A DNA stretch of 56,623 nucleotides from Maledivibacter halophilus (GCF_900167445.1 NZ_FUZT01000022.1:1-56623), one strand, 5' to 3'. Numbered from the stretch's first letter, positions 26,884 to 36,277 are shown. Notes: generated from the sequence alone by a model not told the origin. Numbers and translations are program-made.

Positions 26884-29800
26884 TTAAAAATCTATTTCAA
26901 TCTTAACTTTCTTAAGTAAATTAAGTATGTTTCCGTCATTATCTAAAGCAACTCTAATACTCATAGCATCGTTATTTCCTCTAGCCATTAATATAAATAC
27001 TGTAACATCTTTATTGAAAATAAATTTAGAACTCCCAGCACCACTATATTTTTCTGAAGTCCATAATTTGTTAATGTATAATTCTGAATTGTTTTCAGCG
27101 AGAATTCCATCATTAGTAACTGAAAACAACATATCACCTTTAGTTCCAAACTCAACTAAAATAAGAGCAAGTTCTATTTCACCATTTGCCTTTGCTGTAA
27201 ATCCATTATAATAGTCATATTTCATTAATCCGTTAGCCAAATCAAATCCTAAAAACTTTAATTTTCCTTCTATTGATAAATTTTTAAAGTCTAGTTTTGC
27301 ACTACCTTTTAAATTTTCTAGGCTAATAATATCAACATCTCCTGTTAAGGGAAGTTTTAGAGTATTTAACCCAATACCAATATCACAAGTTGAATTTATT
27401 ATTATACCACCAATATTATTATTTTTAACTATCTCATATAGCTGACTAGCTCCTCCACCAAAACCTTTTAAGTAAATAAGTTTTGAAGGATGTAATGGTA
27501 TAGCTTTCTCTCCTAAGGCAAGTTTCATCCCTATCTCATCAGGGTATCTTAAATCTTGGCTATAGGCCTTATAAAGCATACTAAAAGAAGAATTATTCTT
27601 TTTAACTTTGTTGAATAAAGCAATTCCACAATCTCCTTTAAACAAAAATTTTTTATTTTCACTTATAGTATCTATCTCTAATCTCAAATTACTTGGAGAA
27701 GCAAATTTTAATAACGGTAACTTTATAGAATTACCGATAAAATCAATCCCAAAGTTAGCTCTACATAAAACATCATTTGGTGTTATCTTTAATTTTGCTT
27801 CATCTATAATTGGAAAGAACTTTCCTCTTACAGCATTTTTATTTTTAAAATCTCTTAGCAAGTTACCAAATGCAAACTTACCAATTGTTAAATCAAGCCC
27901 ATCATTTAGCACTGATATAGTTCCCGATTCAAGTTTAAAAACTCCTAAGTCTATATTACATAATCCAGCTTTTTTAAAAGAACTTTTACTACTGCTTAAC
28001 GCATCAATAAAAAAATTACTTTTTGAAATATTTATTTCTTTATAACTTAGTACTTTATGGATAAAACTACTATTATTACTGTTAAAAGAAACATATAGCT
28101 TTTTATTTCCTTTTACATAACCTGTTTTATATTCATTGTCCTTAACTAAACTATAAGCATGAATTTCTAATTCCCCTGGTGTTCTTAGAAAATTGTTTAT
28201 TCTTACATTTCCACTAGCTATAAATTCATTATCTTCTATTTGGGTTATTGTATTAGCATTAATATTTAAATTTCCTACCTTAATTGAATTTAATGTCAAA
28301 GATTCGTAAATAGTAAAAGTATTATGTAGCACTGAAGTTTGACCTTCTTTATTAATTCCAATTACATCATATACTCCTGGCTCAATTTCTTTAGGAAGCT
28401 TAGCTTTTAGCTTTGTATCATTAATCACTTTAACATCATTCGATGAAATATCACCAAACTTTATTTTTATGTCATCAGTGATATTAATCCCATTTATTTC
28501 TATATAAACCTCTTCGTTTAACTCACTTTTATTAATACTTTTATTTACAACTTTAGTTAAAATAAATTCATTATTATAGATTACTGCAGATGGCACATCT
28601 TTTGTGTTTTCTCCTAGAACTTCTTCTAATATGCTATTTGAATATGTATTATCATCCTTTAACTTTAATATCCATGCATCCGACCACCCTTGATGATCAG
28701 GGTATCCTGGCAAACTATCTGATCTCGTCTCACAACTAATAACATATCCACCGTCACTAGTTTGTTGTATATATGAATATAACTCATGACCATTTCCTCC
28801 AAAATTTTTAGACCATTGAAAACTACCCTTACTAGAAAGTTTTAATATCAAAATATCAGTATTTCCTTCACTGGCATTCCACCAATTTTCGCCCTTACTA
28901 AAACCACATGATAAAATATATCCACCATCTTTTGTTTTATCCATAAAAGATGTAAATTCAGTTTCTTTTGTTCCAAAACACTTTTGCCACTCGATACTTC
29001 CTTTTTGAGATAATTTAACTACCCAAATATCTCTTCCTCCATTATTCCCCGAAACATCTCTATCATTTGAGTCAGTATATCCAGAGAATAAGTATCCTCC
29101 ATCTTCTGTAGGATAAACATTACTAGCTCCATCAAAATCACTACCACCATAGGTCTCTTGCCATTCAATATCACCTTTCTTTGATAACTTTAATACACCA
29201 GCATCATATATATCTTCCTCATTAGATGGATAATATTTTTCGCCACAAATTATATAGCCTTCATCATTTGCAGCCTTAATGTCTGTAATACTAAAATGCT
29301 CAAATCCTTCTATACACTTTTGCCATTCAATATCACCATTACTTGATATTTTAGATATCCAATTACTTTTGCCTCTATCATTTCCAGAAATATCACCATC
29401 GTTTGAGTGTGTACTTCCTAAAATCACATATCCATCATCAGTTAAGACTAATCCACCATAATTATCTCCTTCACTACCCATTGCTTCTTCATTACTACCA
29501 CCAAAACACTTTTGCCACTCAATATTTCCTTTTGGCGATAATTTAACTAACCAAATATCAGTTAAACCATGGTTTCCAGAAACATCACCATCATTTGAAG
29601 ATGTTGTACCTATAAAAACATATCCCCCATCACTTGTTTCTCTAATTCTTTCAGCACTATCATGATCACTACCTCCATATATTTTTTTCCATTCAAGCTT
29701 ACCTTCTGCAGATAGCTTTGCAACAAAGGCATTATATTTTCCAAACTTACTTACATTACCTCCATCTGAACTTGTAACCCCAGCTATTATATACCCTCCA

Positions 29801-29973
29801 CTACTAGATTCTCGTATACATCGCGGCTCAATCCAACCCTCCCCACTAGGAATTATTTTAGACCACTCGACCCTAACATTATCAGAGGAAATATCTCCAT
29901 CAGCATAAATTGATAAGCTTGTAATAAACGCAAGAACTATAACTATAAATGTACCTATAAATACTTTTTTCAT
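26884..29973 (-). CDS. Large secreted protein with propeller-type repeats
   Basis: From ATG 29973 (GGGGGATAAC upstream) it has 1029 residues with a signal peptide (KVFIGTFIVIVLAFITSLSI). About residues 25-440 contain eight or so imperfect ~50-residue repeats of the type DGGYIIAGYTSSNDGDVSGN ... WVVKLSxxG ... EWQKCFGG, which probably fold as a beta-propeller. These repeats are common in exported proteins of other phyla. An IPT/TIG-like segment follows (about 500-570), then a long beta-rich region with repeated K-L-F/L-S patterns. Expected on the cell surface or in the wall. Substrate unknown. It is the first gene of the pair with 25371-26867. Confidence 0.75.
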   Translation of the reverse strand: MKKVFIGTFIVIVLAFITSLSIYADGDISSDNVRVEWSKIIPSGEGWIEPRCIRESSSGGYIIAGVTSSDGGNVSKFGKYNAFVAKLSAEGKLEWKKIYGGSDHDSAERIRETSDGGYVFIGTTSSNDGDVSGNHGLTDIWLVKLSPKGNIEWQKCFGGSNEEAMGSEGDNYGGLVLTDDGYVILGSTHSNDGDISGNDRGKSNWISKISSNGDIEWQKCIEGFEHFSITDIKAANDEGYIICGEKYYPSNEEDIYDAGVLKLSKKGDIEWQETYGGSDFDGASNVYPTEDGGYLFSGYTDSNDRDVSGNNGGRDIWVVKLSQKGSIEWQKCFGTKETEFTSFMDKTKDGGYILSCGFSKGENWWNASEGNTDILILKLSSKGSFQWSKNFGGNGHELYSYIQQTSDGGYVISCETRSDSLPGYPDHQGWSDAWILKLKDDNTYSNSILEEVLGENTKDVPSAVIYNNEFILTKVVNKSINKSELNEEVYIEINGINITDDIKIKFGDISSNDVKVINDTKLKAKLPKEIEPGVYDVIGINKEGQTSVLHNTFTIYESLTLNSIKVGNLNINANTITQIEDNEFIASGNVRINNFLRTPGELEIHAYSLVKDNEYKTGYVKGNKKLYVSFNSNNSSFIHKVLSYKEINISKSNFFIDALSSSKSSFKKAGLCNIDLGVFKLESGTISVLNDGLDLTIGKFAFGNLLRDFKNKNAVRGKFFPIIDEAKLKITPNDVLCRANFGIDFIGNSIKLPLLKFASPSNLRLEIDTISENKKFLFKGDCGIALFNKVKKNNSSFSMLYKAYSQDLRYPDEIGMKLALGEKAIPLHPSKLIYLKGFGGGASQLYEIVKNNNIGGIIINSTCDIGIGLNTLKLPLTGDVDIISLENLKGSAKLDFKNLSIEGKLKFLGFDLANGLMKYDYYNGFTAKANGEIELALILVEFGTKGDMLFSVTNDGILAENNSELYINKLWTSEKYSGAGSSKFIFNKDVTVFILMARGNNDAMSIRVALDNDGNILNLLKKVKIEIDF

Positions 29974-30378
29974 TGTTATCCCCCTAAATACATCATCTTG
30001 CAGCAATTTAATTTTAACACACAATAACAGTTGATACAATTTTTAGTAACTAATACATATTTTGGGGGTATGCCTTATTTTTACAGCAAACTATCGCTAA
30101 TTAATATACTCTCTTATTCACAAATCATAAATAGAGATGGAGTTCTCCTTCTTTAAATATTATATTAACTTGAGTTTTATATTTTTAAATATAGATAATC
30201 TTATTTTTTAGACTGTGGCAATTTTATTTTTTACCAAAATTTAAAATATTTAGTTTTATTACAATTATATTACAATATGTACAATTCGCAAGTTTCGACG
30301 TTTTTTCCAAATTATTGTATGGTAATATTTTACTACACGCGTGTAACAAAACAATAACATTTTTAGGAGGCTAACATT
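29974..30378. other. Divergent promoter region
   Basis: About 400 AT-rich bases between two divergent secreted-protein genes. On the plus strand TGGTAATAT at 30320-30328 could be an extended -10 for the gene at 30379, whose AGGAGG site is strong. No other structure seen. Confidence 0.4.
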
Positions 30379-31194
30379 ATGAAAAAAATAGTAAGTGTTT
30401 TATTAGTGTTTACAATGATGATAAGTTTTTGCACAGTAAGTTTTGCAAATAGCAATCAGCTAGAAAGCACTAAAACATTAGAAAAAAATGGGATAATCTA
30501 CGAAATAAAGGTGTCGGAAAATAATAATGTTCGTATTGTTGAAACAAAAGGTAGTGACGGTTTTGTATCAAAAGTTGAGTATAACAAAAAAGAAAACACG
30601 GCAACTTTATCAACAAATAAAAATGAAGCAACATATGAATTAAAAATAAACGAATATGAAAATCAAATGAAAACTGTAAATAAAAATTTATATAGAATGT
30701 CTTCAGAAGAACCAAGCTATGATAATTATACTTCTGAATATTATCGTAGATACAGTTATATTAGAGACATATTTTCAAATGGTGATACAAAATATGAATT
30801 AGATGTCCCTGAAGATTCCGCAGAAGCTTGGGCTAGGGGAGCATACCTTGATGATTATAATTCAAAAGATTATCGGATAAAACAAAAAGGCGACTATTTT
30901 ATAAATCAATTAGAAACGGCAGATAAATTTACCAAAAGAATAGAAGGAGCTATCGCAAGTAATATGCCTGGTGACGGCTTTGCAATAACATGGGGAGCTA
31001 TTATGGAACAAATTGTAGATGTATATGAAGATTATTCAACTGCCCAGCTTTTGAATTTATTACTATCACTTGTTGAGGCTATACCTGGAATATCCTTAGG
31101 TGCAGCAGCTATAGAATCTTTAACTTTAGGTCCTGTAGTTGCAGCAAATTTATGGAACTGTCGTAGACTTGTAGACGAGATAAATAATTTATAG
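30379..31194 (+). CDS. Secreted 271-residue protein, possible bacteriocin-like
   Basis: A clear signal peptide (KKIVSVLLVFTMMISFCTVSFA) precedes a beta-rich segment (about 30-105) and a helical C-terminal part that ends with hydrophobic AIPGISLGAAAIESLTLGP. The small two-helix membrane protein that follows would fit an immunity or accessory role. The architecture is reminiscent of geobacillin-26-like antimicrobial proteins, but this is a weak recollection. Expression is on the plus strand from its own promoter with AGGAGG, and the gene ends in a terminator at 31231. It could equally be an unrelated exported protein. Confidence 0.6.
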   Translation: MKKIVSVLLVFTMMISFCTVSFANSNQLESTKTLEKNGIIYEIKVSENNNVRIVETKGSDGFVSKVEYNKKENTATLSTNKNEATYELKINEYENQMKTVNKNLYRMSSEEPSYDNYTSEYYRRYSYIRDIFSNGDTKYELDVPEDSAEAWARGAYLDDYNSKDYRIKQKGDYFINQLETADKFTKRIEGAIASNMPGDGFAITWGAIMEQIVDVYEDYSTAQLLNLLLSLVEAIPGISLGAAAIESLTLGPVVAANLWNCRRLVDEINNL

Positions 31195-31230
31195 ACTTCT
31201 ATAATTCTTTGATTTATTAAGATAAGATAA

Positions 31231-31281
31231 ACTCCTTTCTGATAAATATTAAAATGTATTAATTCAGGAGGGAGTCTTTTT
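31231..31281 (+). terminator. Intrinsic terminator
   Basis: ACTCC and TTCTGA pair with TCAG and GGAGT across a long AT loop; TTTTT follows on the plus strand. Confidence 0.65.
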
Positions 31282-31428
31282 AGTTAATATACTAGGATTT
31301 GCTCTTATCATATGACTATTTATATAACCGTTTGACGAAATAAACAAAATAAGTTATTGTAAATACAGTAAAAGTTAAATTAGCATAACAATAGATATAA
31401 AACATTAGAAAATAGAGAGTGTGATAGT

Positions 31429-31677
31429 ATGGTATCAAGGGGTATAGATCTCTTTACTAAAATAAGTATTATACTAGCAGGGATATTTGTGATAATTGGA
31501 TTAGTATTTAAATATGGATATAACGTATTTTTATGGATCGGTATTTTTACAAGTAAAAAGCATACTCGTACAACTCAAATCATAAAATATTTCGCTAGAA
31601 AAAGTACAATATTCATTAGTCTAGCTATAACAATACTTATATTAGTATTTCTTGTTAATGTATTTTATGGAAGGTAA
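31429..31677 (+). CDS. Small two-helix membrane protein
   Basis: 82 residues with hydrophobic helices at about 10-38 and 58-78, joined by a basic loop (SKKHTRTTQ). The ribosome binding site is weak (GAGAGTGTGAT). It follows the secreted 271-residue protein after a terminator and is on the same strand. Immunity or regulatory function is possible but unproven. Confidence 0.5.
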   Translation: MVSRGIDLFTKISIILAGIFVIIGLVFKYGYNVFLWIGIFTSKKHTRTTQIIKYFARKSTIFISLAITILILVFLVNVFYGR

Positions 31678-32125
31678 CTTAAAATTTTATATACCAATGT
31701 TAGCATAAGTAAATAAAAAATATATTTTGACAATCCTGTTCTAAAATATTAAGTATTTTCAATAGCCATAGATAAATAGAATTAAAACTATTAAAAAATT
31801 TCCATATGCAAGAGCTAAAGTGGACTTCTTAAAAACATATTCTTTATAAGAAATTACTCTATGAACCATAGCTAAGCTAAACTCTAAGATAAACTCCTTC
31901 CCACTAGTCCAGAGATACACCAGAATTTTTTAAATAGATTAACTGTTTAAATTCTATTTTTTCAAAAATTGATAGAGTTAAAATAACTCTATCAATTACA
32001 AATCATTAACCCCTATAAATAGACAGGTGTCGTACGATTGCAACACCGAATAAGGCAATCTATCCTATAGAAAAACACATTATATAATATATATTATACC
32101 AACCCCATATCAAGGCGAAAAATCA
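31678..32125. other. Intergenic with a minus-strand terminator at 31969-31995
   Basis: No gene seen. TTGATAGAGTTA and TAACTCTATCAA form a perfect 12-base-pair stem with a three-base loop; on the minus strand TTTTTG follows, so it stops transcripts coming from the 32 kb remnant region. Confidence 0.6.
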
Positions 32126-32235
32126 TTGAATGAATGTCAAATAATATGCTATACTATAAATAAGATAAATCTTTTGTTAGAAGACAACTTTGTCACAAAA
32201 AGAAAGCAGGTAGTGAGGCTATCTGCTTTCTTTTA
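32126..32235 (+). ncRNA. Orphan copy of a type I antitoxin RNA
   Basis: Almost identical to the antitoxin RNA unit at 40424-40530: the same promoter (TTGAAT, then TATACT at 32150-32155), the same GTTAGAAGACAACTTTGTCAC segment and the same terminator hairpin (GAAAGCAGGTAG ... CTATCTGCTTTC, 32202-32230). The stem has one change, CTACCTG to CTATCTG, that keeps G-U pairing. The toxin start region that the RNA should pair with is missing here, so the unit is an orphan. Confidence 0.6.
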
Positions 32236-32295
32236 CTTTATTGTATTAGGCTCTTTGCCAACAGTTGGGGTAGGATTAGTTTTAATCCTGCTCCA
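32233..32295 (-). pseudogene. Remnant of a small toxin-like gene
   Basis: Opposite the orphan antitoxin RNA, a minus-strand frame ends at 32233 with KTNPTPTVGKEPNTIK and TAA at the place where the toxin ends in the 40.5 kb copy. Upstream it runs into stops, with no start codon and no hydrophobic helix. It looks like the tail of a lost or replaced toxin. Confidence 0.4.
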
Positions 32296-32550
32296 TTATT
32301 ATATTAGAGCGTATTTTAATATAGCAATAAAATTCTATATGAATTTGGATGTATTTAATAAACCTAGCTAAAATATAGGCTTTAATATTGATATTTAATT
32401 ATTATTTAGTTAGTACAATAAATAATTCTATTACGGAATCTATGAAAACTCCTGAGTCCGAATGGCACTCTTTTTAACACTTTAATTTTATTGTTAAATC
32501 CTTCAGTTCTTTTAAACCTCCTAATTATTTTGGACAATATATCTTAAAAT

Positions 32551-32799
32551 CAAATTATTAAGGAAGTAAAAGAAACTAGTAATGCTTCATTAAGTAGTAA
32601 GAGAATATGATTTGCTATGTGGTACAGTAAACAGATGGGTCAGAAACAAATTAATACTCCTGCCAGTTCTTTAAAATATAATAATGGCAAAGATAATGAT
32701 ACCATCATTAAGAAAAATGATAGGCCTAAAAAACTATTAGATAAGAAACTTTAAGATAGCTATAGTCTTAAGAAGAAAAGTTTATAGACTTTGTAAAAA
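32551..32799 (+). pseudogene. IS3-like transposase OrfA remnant
   Basis: Broken plus-strand frames read in order as an IS3/IS150-type OrfA: QIIKEVKETSNASL, then (shifted) VVREYDLLCGTVNRWVRN, the helix-turn-helix, and later NDRPKKLLDKKL and KIAIVLRRKVYRL from the leucine-zipper part. At least two frameshifts and stops. No inverted terminal repeats recognised. Confidence 0.6.
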
Positions 32800-33032
32800 A
32801 AAACTAGATATTCATCAAAAAAAGGAAAAGAAAATCTCCTAATAACATATTAAAAAATCTCCTAAAACCAAGAATCAAATTAAAACTATTTTTTCATATT
32901 TTCTTCAACACTATTTACATTCTACTATAGTTCTATTATAAGCCGAAAAATATACTGGTGAATTCTTTTCCTTGCTCAGTTGTTAATAGTTCCCTAACTC
33001 TCAAATACAATGATAACGCCCCCGATCATTAA
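32800..33032 (-). other. Intergenic with short remnants
   Basis: A minus-strand frame near 32940-33000 reads ELLTTEQGKEFTSIFFGL before a stop and may be the end of a lost gene. Otherwise nothing recognised. Confidence 0.3.
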
Positions 33033-33929
33033 TTATCTTTTTTCTGATATTGATTGAACATCCTTTCTCAAATCAGCTCTACTTGGCTGGATATATCTAC
33101 GTGTAGTTTCTAAACTTTCATGACCAGCCAGATATGCCACCCTTTGTAGGGGTACACCATTATCTACAAGGCTTTTACAAAAAGTATGTCTGAGTATATG
33201 TGGTGAAACATTTTCAAGTCCTGCCTTATTAGCGTATTTATAAACCATATATCGAATAGAACGATCTGATAGTGGGGTTCCCCTTTCACTTAAAAAATAA
33301 GGGTCGTCTCGACTTTCAGGATTCCTAATTTCTAACCATTCCTGTAATGCTTGAATTGCATCACCATTTAGGGGTACTATTCTATATTTATCTCCTTTAC
33401 CACCTCGGATAGTAACATCTTCCATCTTTTTCTTCAAACAAACATCTGAAATAGTAAGGTCAGAAACTTCCTGAACCCTCAATCCAGCACCGGCCATTAA
33501 TCGGCATATTGCCATATCCCTTTTTCTAACAGTATCATTCTTTTCATTACTAATTGCATGAAAAAACTTTGCAACTTCCCTTTTTCCTAACCACTTAGGA
33601 GCTGCATATTGTTTCATTGTCCTTTTCATTTTGACTTTTAACGCAGGATTAAAAGTCGTTAAATGCATTTCAGTAGTGAATTTAAAAAATGTTTTTAATG
33701 ATGCAATAATCTTATTACTATATGCTGGCTCATATTTTTTAATCTTGTCCATATAGGCTTGAAACTCATATAAATGCATTGTTGTTACTTTATCCGGTAC
33801 AAAATCCTCATTCTCTGTTTCTACATACCAATCGACCAGCTTTCCTAAAGCAGATCTATAACTTTTAATTGTGGCTTCACTTTTTTCCTCATTTTTTAAC
33901 CAATCTATATATTGATTTATAGTTTCCAT
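33033..33929 (-). CDS. Tyrosine recombinase/integrase
   Basis: A 298-residue XerC/D-like site-specific recombinase. The N-terminal SAM-like core-binding domain (1-95) starts INQYIDWLKNEEKSEATIKS. The catalytic domain has all active residues: R151 (AGAGLRVQE), K178 (GGKGDKYR), H244 and R247 (PHILRHTF), H270 (LAGHESLETT) and Y279 (RRYI). G+C is higher than in its surroundings, suggesting separate acquisition. No excisionase is adjacent. It could mobilise the element in comM or only a smaller unit around itself; attachment sites cannot be identified because the right end is outside the window. Confidence 0.93.
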   Translation of the reverse strand: METINQYIDWLKNEEKSEATIKSYRSALGKLVDWYVETENEDFVPDKVTTMHLYEFQAYMDKIKKYEPAYSNKIIASLKTFFKFTTEMHLTTFNPALKVKMKRTMKQYAAPKWLGKREVAKFFHAISNEKNDTVRKRDMAICRLMAGAGLRVQEVSDLTISDVCLKKKMEDVTIRGGKGDKYRIVPLNGDAIQALQEWLEIRNPESRDDPYFLSERGTPLSDRSIRYMVYKYANKAGLENVSPHILRHTFCKSLVDNGVPLQRVAYLAGHESLETTRRYIQPSRADLRKDVQSISEKR

Positions 33930-33983
33930 AAAGTATCCTTTCTCTACTGGGTAGTCTATTTTATAATATTCTTTAAAGACATC

Positions 33984-34646
33984 TTAATAGTATATAATAC
34001 AATTATCATATAAGAAATCATCAACCTCAGAGTAATCGGCGCTTTCATAATACGCAGATAATCTAGTGTTGAACTCTAACAAATCATTTTCTTTGACAGT
34101 AAAAATACCACTTCCATTAGATACTAGTATCTTATTTGCAATGAGAGTACTTGCTCGTTTATTTCCATCCCAAAACAATTGACTTCTTGCTGCCCATAAA
34201 AAGTAATATATAGCTCTTGATGTTGCAGTAGGAAGATTAAGTATTTTATTTAGTTCTAATTCCACCTGGTCTTTATCTGGTACCGGAGGTATATAAGACG
34301 TTCCTGAAATCCCTACTCTACCAGTCCTTAGTACACCCCATTCCAGAGCTTCATTTCTTGCAACCTCAGCATGTATTTTGCAAATATATTCTAAAGTTAG
34401 GGGTTCTTCTATAGTTTTTAGCATATATCGCCAAGCATTCCTAAGATTAATTATACATTCAATATCACTTATACTTACTCCTGAAACATTTACACCATTT
34501 AGTATTGTTTCAGTTTCAGGAAAGGTAACATTACAACCCTCAAGTTTTGCACTGTTATATATATTTTGGATAATAATTTTTTTAGCATGAAATATGTTTT
34601 CTTTGATTGATAAATTACATTTATTTGAATAATTTTTAAATATCAT
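33984..34646 (-). CDS. Fic/DOC-family protein with altered catalytic motif
   Basis: Fic proteins usually transfer AMP to target proteins with a His in HxFxDGNxR. Here the motif is QLFWDGNKR with Q156 in the His position (codon CAA; one base from CAT or CAC), while the phosphate-binding DGNKR is intact. An N-terminal inhibitory helix motif SAKLEG (S32-G37) matches (S/T)xxxE(G/N), so the protein is a class II, self-inhibited Fic by layout. I chose ATG 34646, 12 bases after GGAGG; TTG 34658 is too close. It is either inactive or has another chemistry. The promoter carries two copies of a palindromic operator. Confidence 0.85.
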   Translation of the reverse strand: MIFKNYSNKCNLSIKENIFHAKKIIIQNIYNSAKLEGCNVTFPETETILNGVNVSGVSISDIECIINLRNAWRYMLKTIEEPLTLEYICKIHAEVARNEALEWGVLRTGRVGISGTSYIPPVPDKDQVELELNKILNLPTATSRAIYYFLWAARSQLFWDGNKRASTLIANKILVSNGSGIFTVKENDLLEFNTRLSAYYESADYSEVDDFLYDNCIIYY

Positions 34647-34694
34647 ATTATTATTCAACCTCCATTTTTGTGTTATAATAATTTTCTAAAACCT

Positions 34695-34755
34695 TTACCG
34701 TATTCTCGGTAAACCTAATTGCATATATTATACCGTATTCTCGGTAATATATCAA
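34695..34755 (-). promoter_or_regulatory. fic promoter with two palindromic operators
   Basis: On the minus strand TTGATA (34755-34750), exactly 17 bases, then TATAAT (34732-34727): a near-consensus promoter. The spacer is filled by the palindrome TTACCG-AGAATA-CGGTA, and a second copy lies at 34712-34695, just downstream of the start. The 16-base core is identical in both copies, which are 35 bases apart. This is a tightly repressible arrangement; the repressor is not identified. Confidence 0.75.
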
Positions 34756-34769
34756 TGGAATATACATAA

Positions 34770-34803
34770 AATTAATCCGAGAATCTTATTTCTCGGATTA
34801 ATT
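34770..34803. terminator. Terminator hairpin upstream of the fic promoter
   Basis: A 14-base-pair stem (AATTAATCCGAGAA with TTCTCGGATTAATT) around the six-base loop TCTTAT; TTTT follows on the minus strand. It insulates the fic promoter from upstream transcription. Confidence 0.55.
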
Positions 34804-35410
34804 ATTAGTGATTCCTTAGAATAGTAAATCCTAAGAAATTACTTCTAAATTATATCATAGCGTAGGATAATGTTAATATGTTGGTGAGACCCCTATAAAT
34901 ACAACATTTTTTTCAGTATAAGGTATGTTAATTATAATTAATACACCTGATTAATATAGTTTATTATTTTAAATGTAAAACTTGCATGTCCAATGAATAA
35001 ATTAGGAGGGGTTTTTTTGCTATTTTAGGCTGGATATTGATTGGTACTGGGTTAGATCTGAAGATATTTGCTAATTTACCACTTTAGACATAAAGAAAGT
35101 TATCCTTAATGAAAATATCTTTCTGGTGCAAATAAATATAAATGATTCTCCTAAATCATTGGTATTTATACTTTACTGTATACATGCTAATGGTTTAGGA
35201 GATTTTTAATTTATAATAAACTTTTCTCAGATTAGCTTATTTAGAATTATCTTTATTAACTGTTTTAATCTTATAGCGCATAGTAGTTTTAAAACTTTTT
35301 TCAAATTTTTTGTAGCTGGGGTTTACAATTTGCTCTTAAAAGTTGTTTTTAATATATGAGAAGCATTTAACCGGTTAAAGCTCTCGGATAAAAATATCGG
35401 AGGTGCTGTT
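34804..35410 (+). other. Intergenic with a short hydrophobic frame and terminator
   Basis: About 600 bases. AGGAGGGG near 35005 precedes a T7 tract and a hydrophobic frame (FFAILGWILIGTGLDLKIFA) that would need a one-base shift at the T-run to join an upstream ATG; possibly a broken small membrane-peptide gene. TCTCCTAAA and TTTAGGAGA with TTTTT (35147-35207) form a plus-strand terminator. Confidence 0.45.
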
Positions 35411-35947
35411 ATGAAAAAGATGAAAAAAGTACGTTCTGTTTCAGTATTATTAGTATTGGTTATAGCTTTCGGAGCTGTGGCTTATGCAAGTTCTTGCGTA
35501 TATATGGATGAATGGAAACAATTGTATGATAATATTTATACAAATTGCCAAGTAACATACGATTATCATAATGATATGGTAATTGAACAAAATGAGTTAA
35601 TTGATCTAAATGACATGCTGGTAGCTGAAGAAGAACAAATGGAAGCTCTCTATGACGAGATGGGTAAAACTGTAGGAATAGGCTTTACAGATGCAATTTC
35701 CGCTTTTATGAGTGCTTATAGTGCTTGGTTAGGTACTGGCGATGGATCGAGTATTGCTGAGGAAGCAGCAAGTGCTTTAGATGCAATAGCTGCACTAAGT
35801 GATTTAAACGATGATGTTAAGCAACTGAAATCTGATATGGAAGATACAGTAAATGCAATTGAAAATAAAGTAGAGATAATAGAAGTTTATAAAACTGGGT
35901 TATATCAGCATACTAATGGCAGCTCATGTGTAAAAGAAATTGATTAA
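35411..35947 (+). CDS. Secreted helical protein
   Basis: 178 residues with a signal peptide (VSVLLVLVIAFGAVAYASS), then an acidic, helix-rich mature part with coiled-coil character (about 60-95 and 135-165) around a small-residue segment (ISAFMSAYSAWLGTG). Cysteines occur near both ends of the mature chain (SSCVYM and GSSCVKE) and may form a disulfide. Strong site CGGAGGTGC before ATG. A terminator follows. No family recognised. Confidence 0.65.
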   Translation: MKKMKKVRSVSVLLVLVIAFGAVAYASSCVYMDEWKQLYDNIYTNCQVTYDYHNDMVIEQNELIDLNDMLVAEEEQMEALYDEMGKTVGIGFTDAISAFMSAYSAWLGTGDGSSIAEEAASALDAIAALSDLNDDVKQLKSDMEDTVNAIENKVEIIEVYKTGLYQHTNGSSCVKEID

Positions 35948-35966
35948 TAATAAATCACATTACAAA

Positions 35967-35996
35967 GAAGGCTATTTCATTGTGAATAGCCTCTTT
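35967..35996 (+). terminator. Intrinsic terminator
   Basis: GGCTATT and AATAGCC pair across an eight-base loop, followed by TCTTTTCC, 20 bases after the secreted-protein stop. Confidence 0.8.
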
Positions 35997-36028
35997 TCCT
36001 TGTAATATAAAATTGTAATAATAAGTAT

Positions 36029-36277
36029 CTATAGATAAATTACTCTTAAGATGTAAGGTAACACAAACATAAGAATTAGAACTAAAATCAGTAATATAAT
36101 AATTATTATATCAAATGTTCCAAAAAGACCGAATTTTTTTCTAAGCATACAATTATAAGCAACTATACCATAAGCTGTTAGCATACGAGCTATATGAGGC
36201 ATATCTAAATATTGTAATAATATATCCACAGAAAGCATAACAATTATCATTAATATAGCTATCATAACAGTTTTCAT
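36029..36277 (-). CDS. Small membrane protein
   Basis: 82 residues with hydrophobic segments at about 2-23, 30-45 and 55-80 separated by a basic turn (NCMLRKKFG). AAGGAGTATAAGT precedes the ATG. It faces the secreted protein gene convergently. No family recognised. Confidence 0.55.
   Translation of the reverse strand: MKTVMIAILMIIVMLSVDILLQYLDMPHIARMLTAYGIVAYNCMLRKKFGLFGTFDIIIIILLILVLILMFVLPYILRVIYL

Noticed and set aside
32126..32371. 81-codon plus-strand hydrophobic frame
   Set aside because: Its start lies in the promoter of the orphan antitoxin RNA and its codons cross the terminator hairpin; the hydrophobic look arises from reading opposite the toxin remnant.
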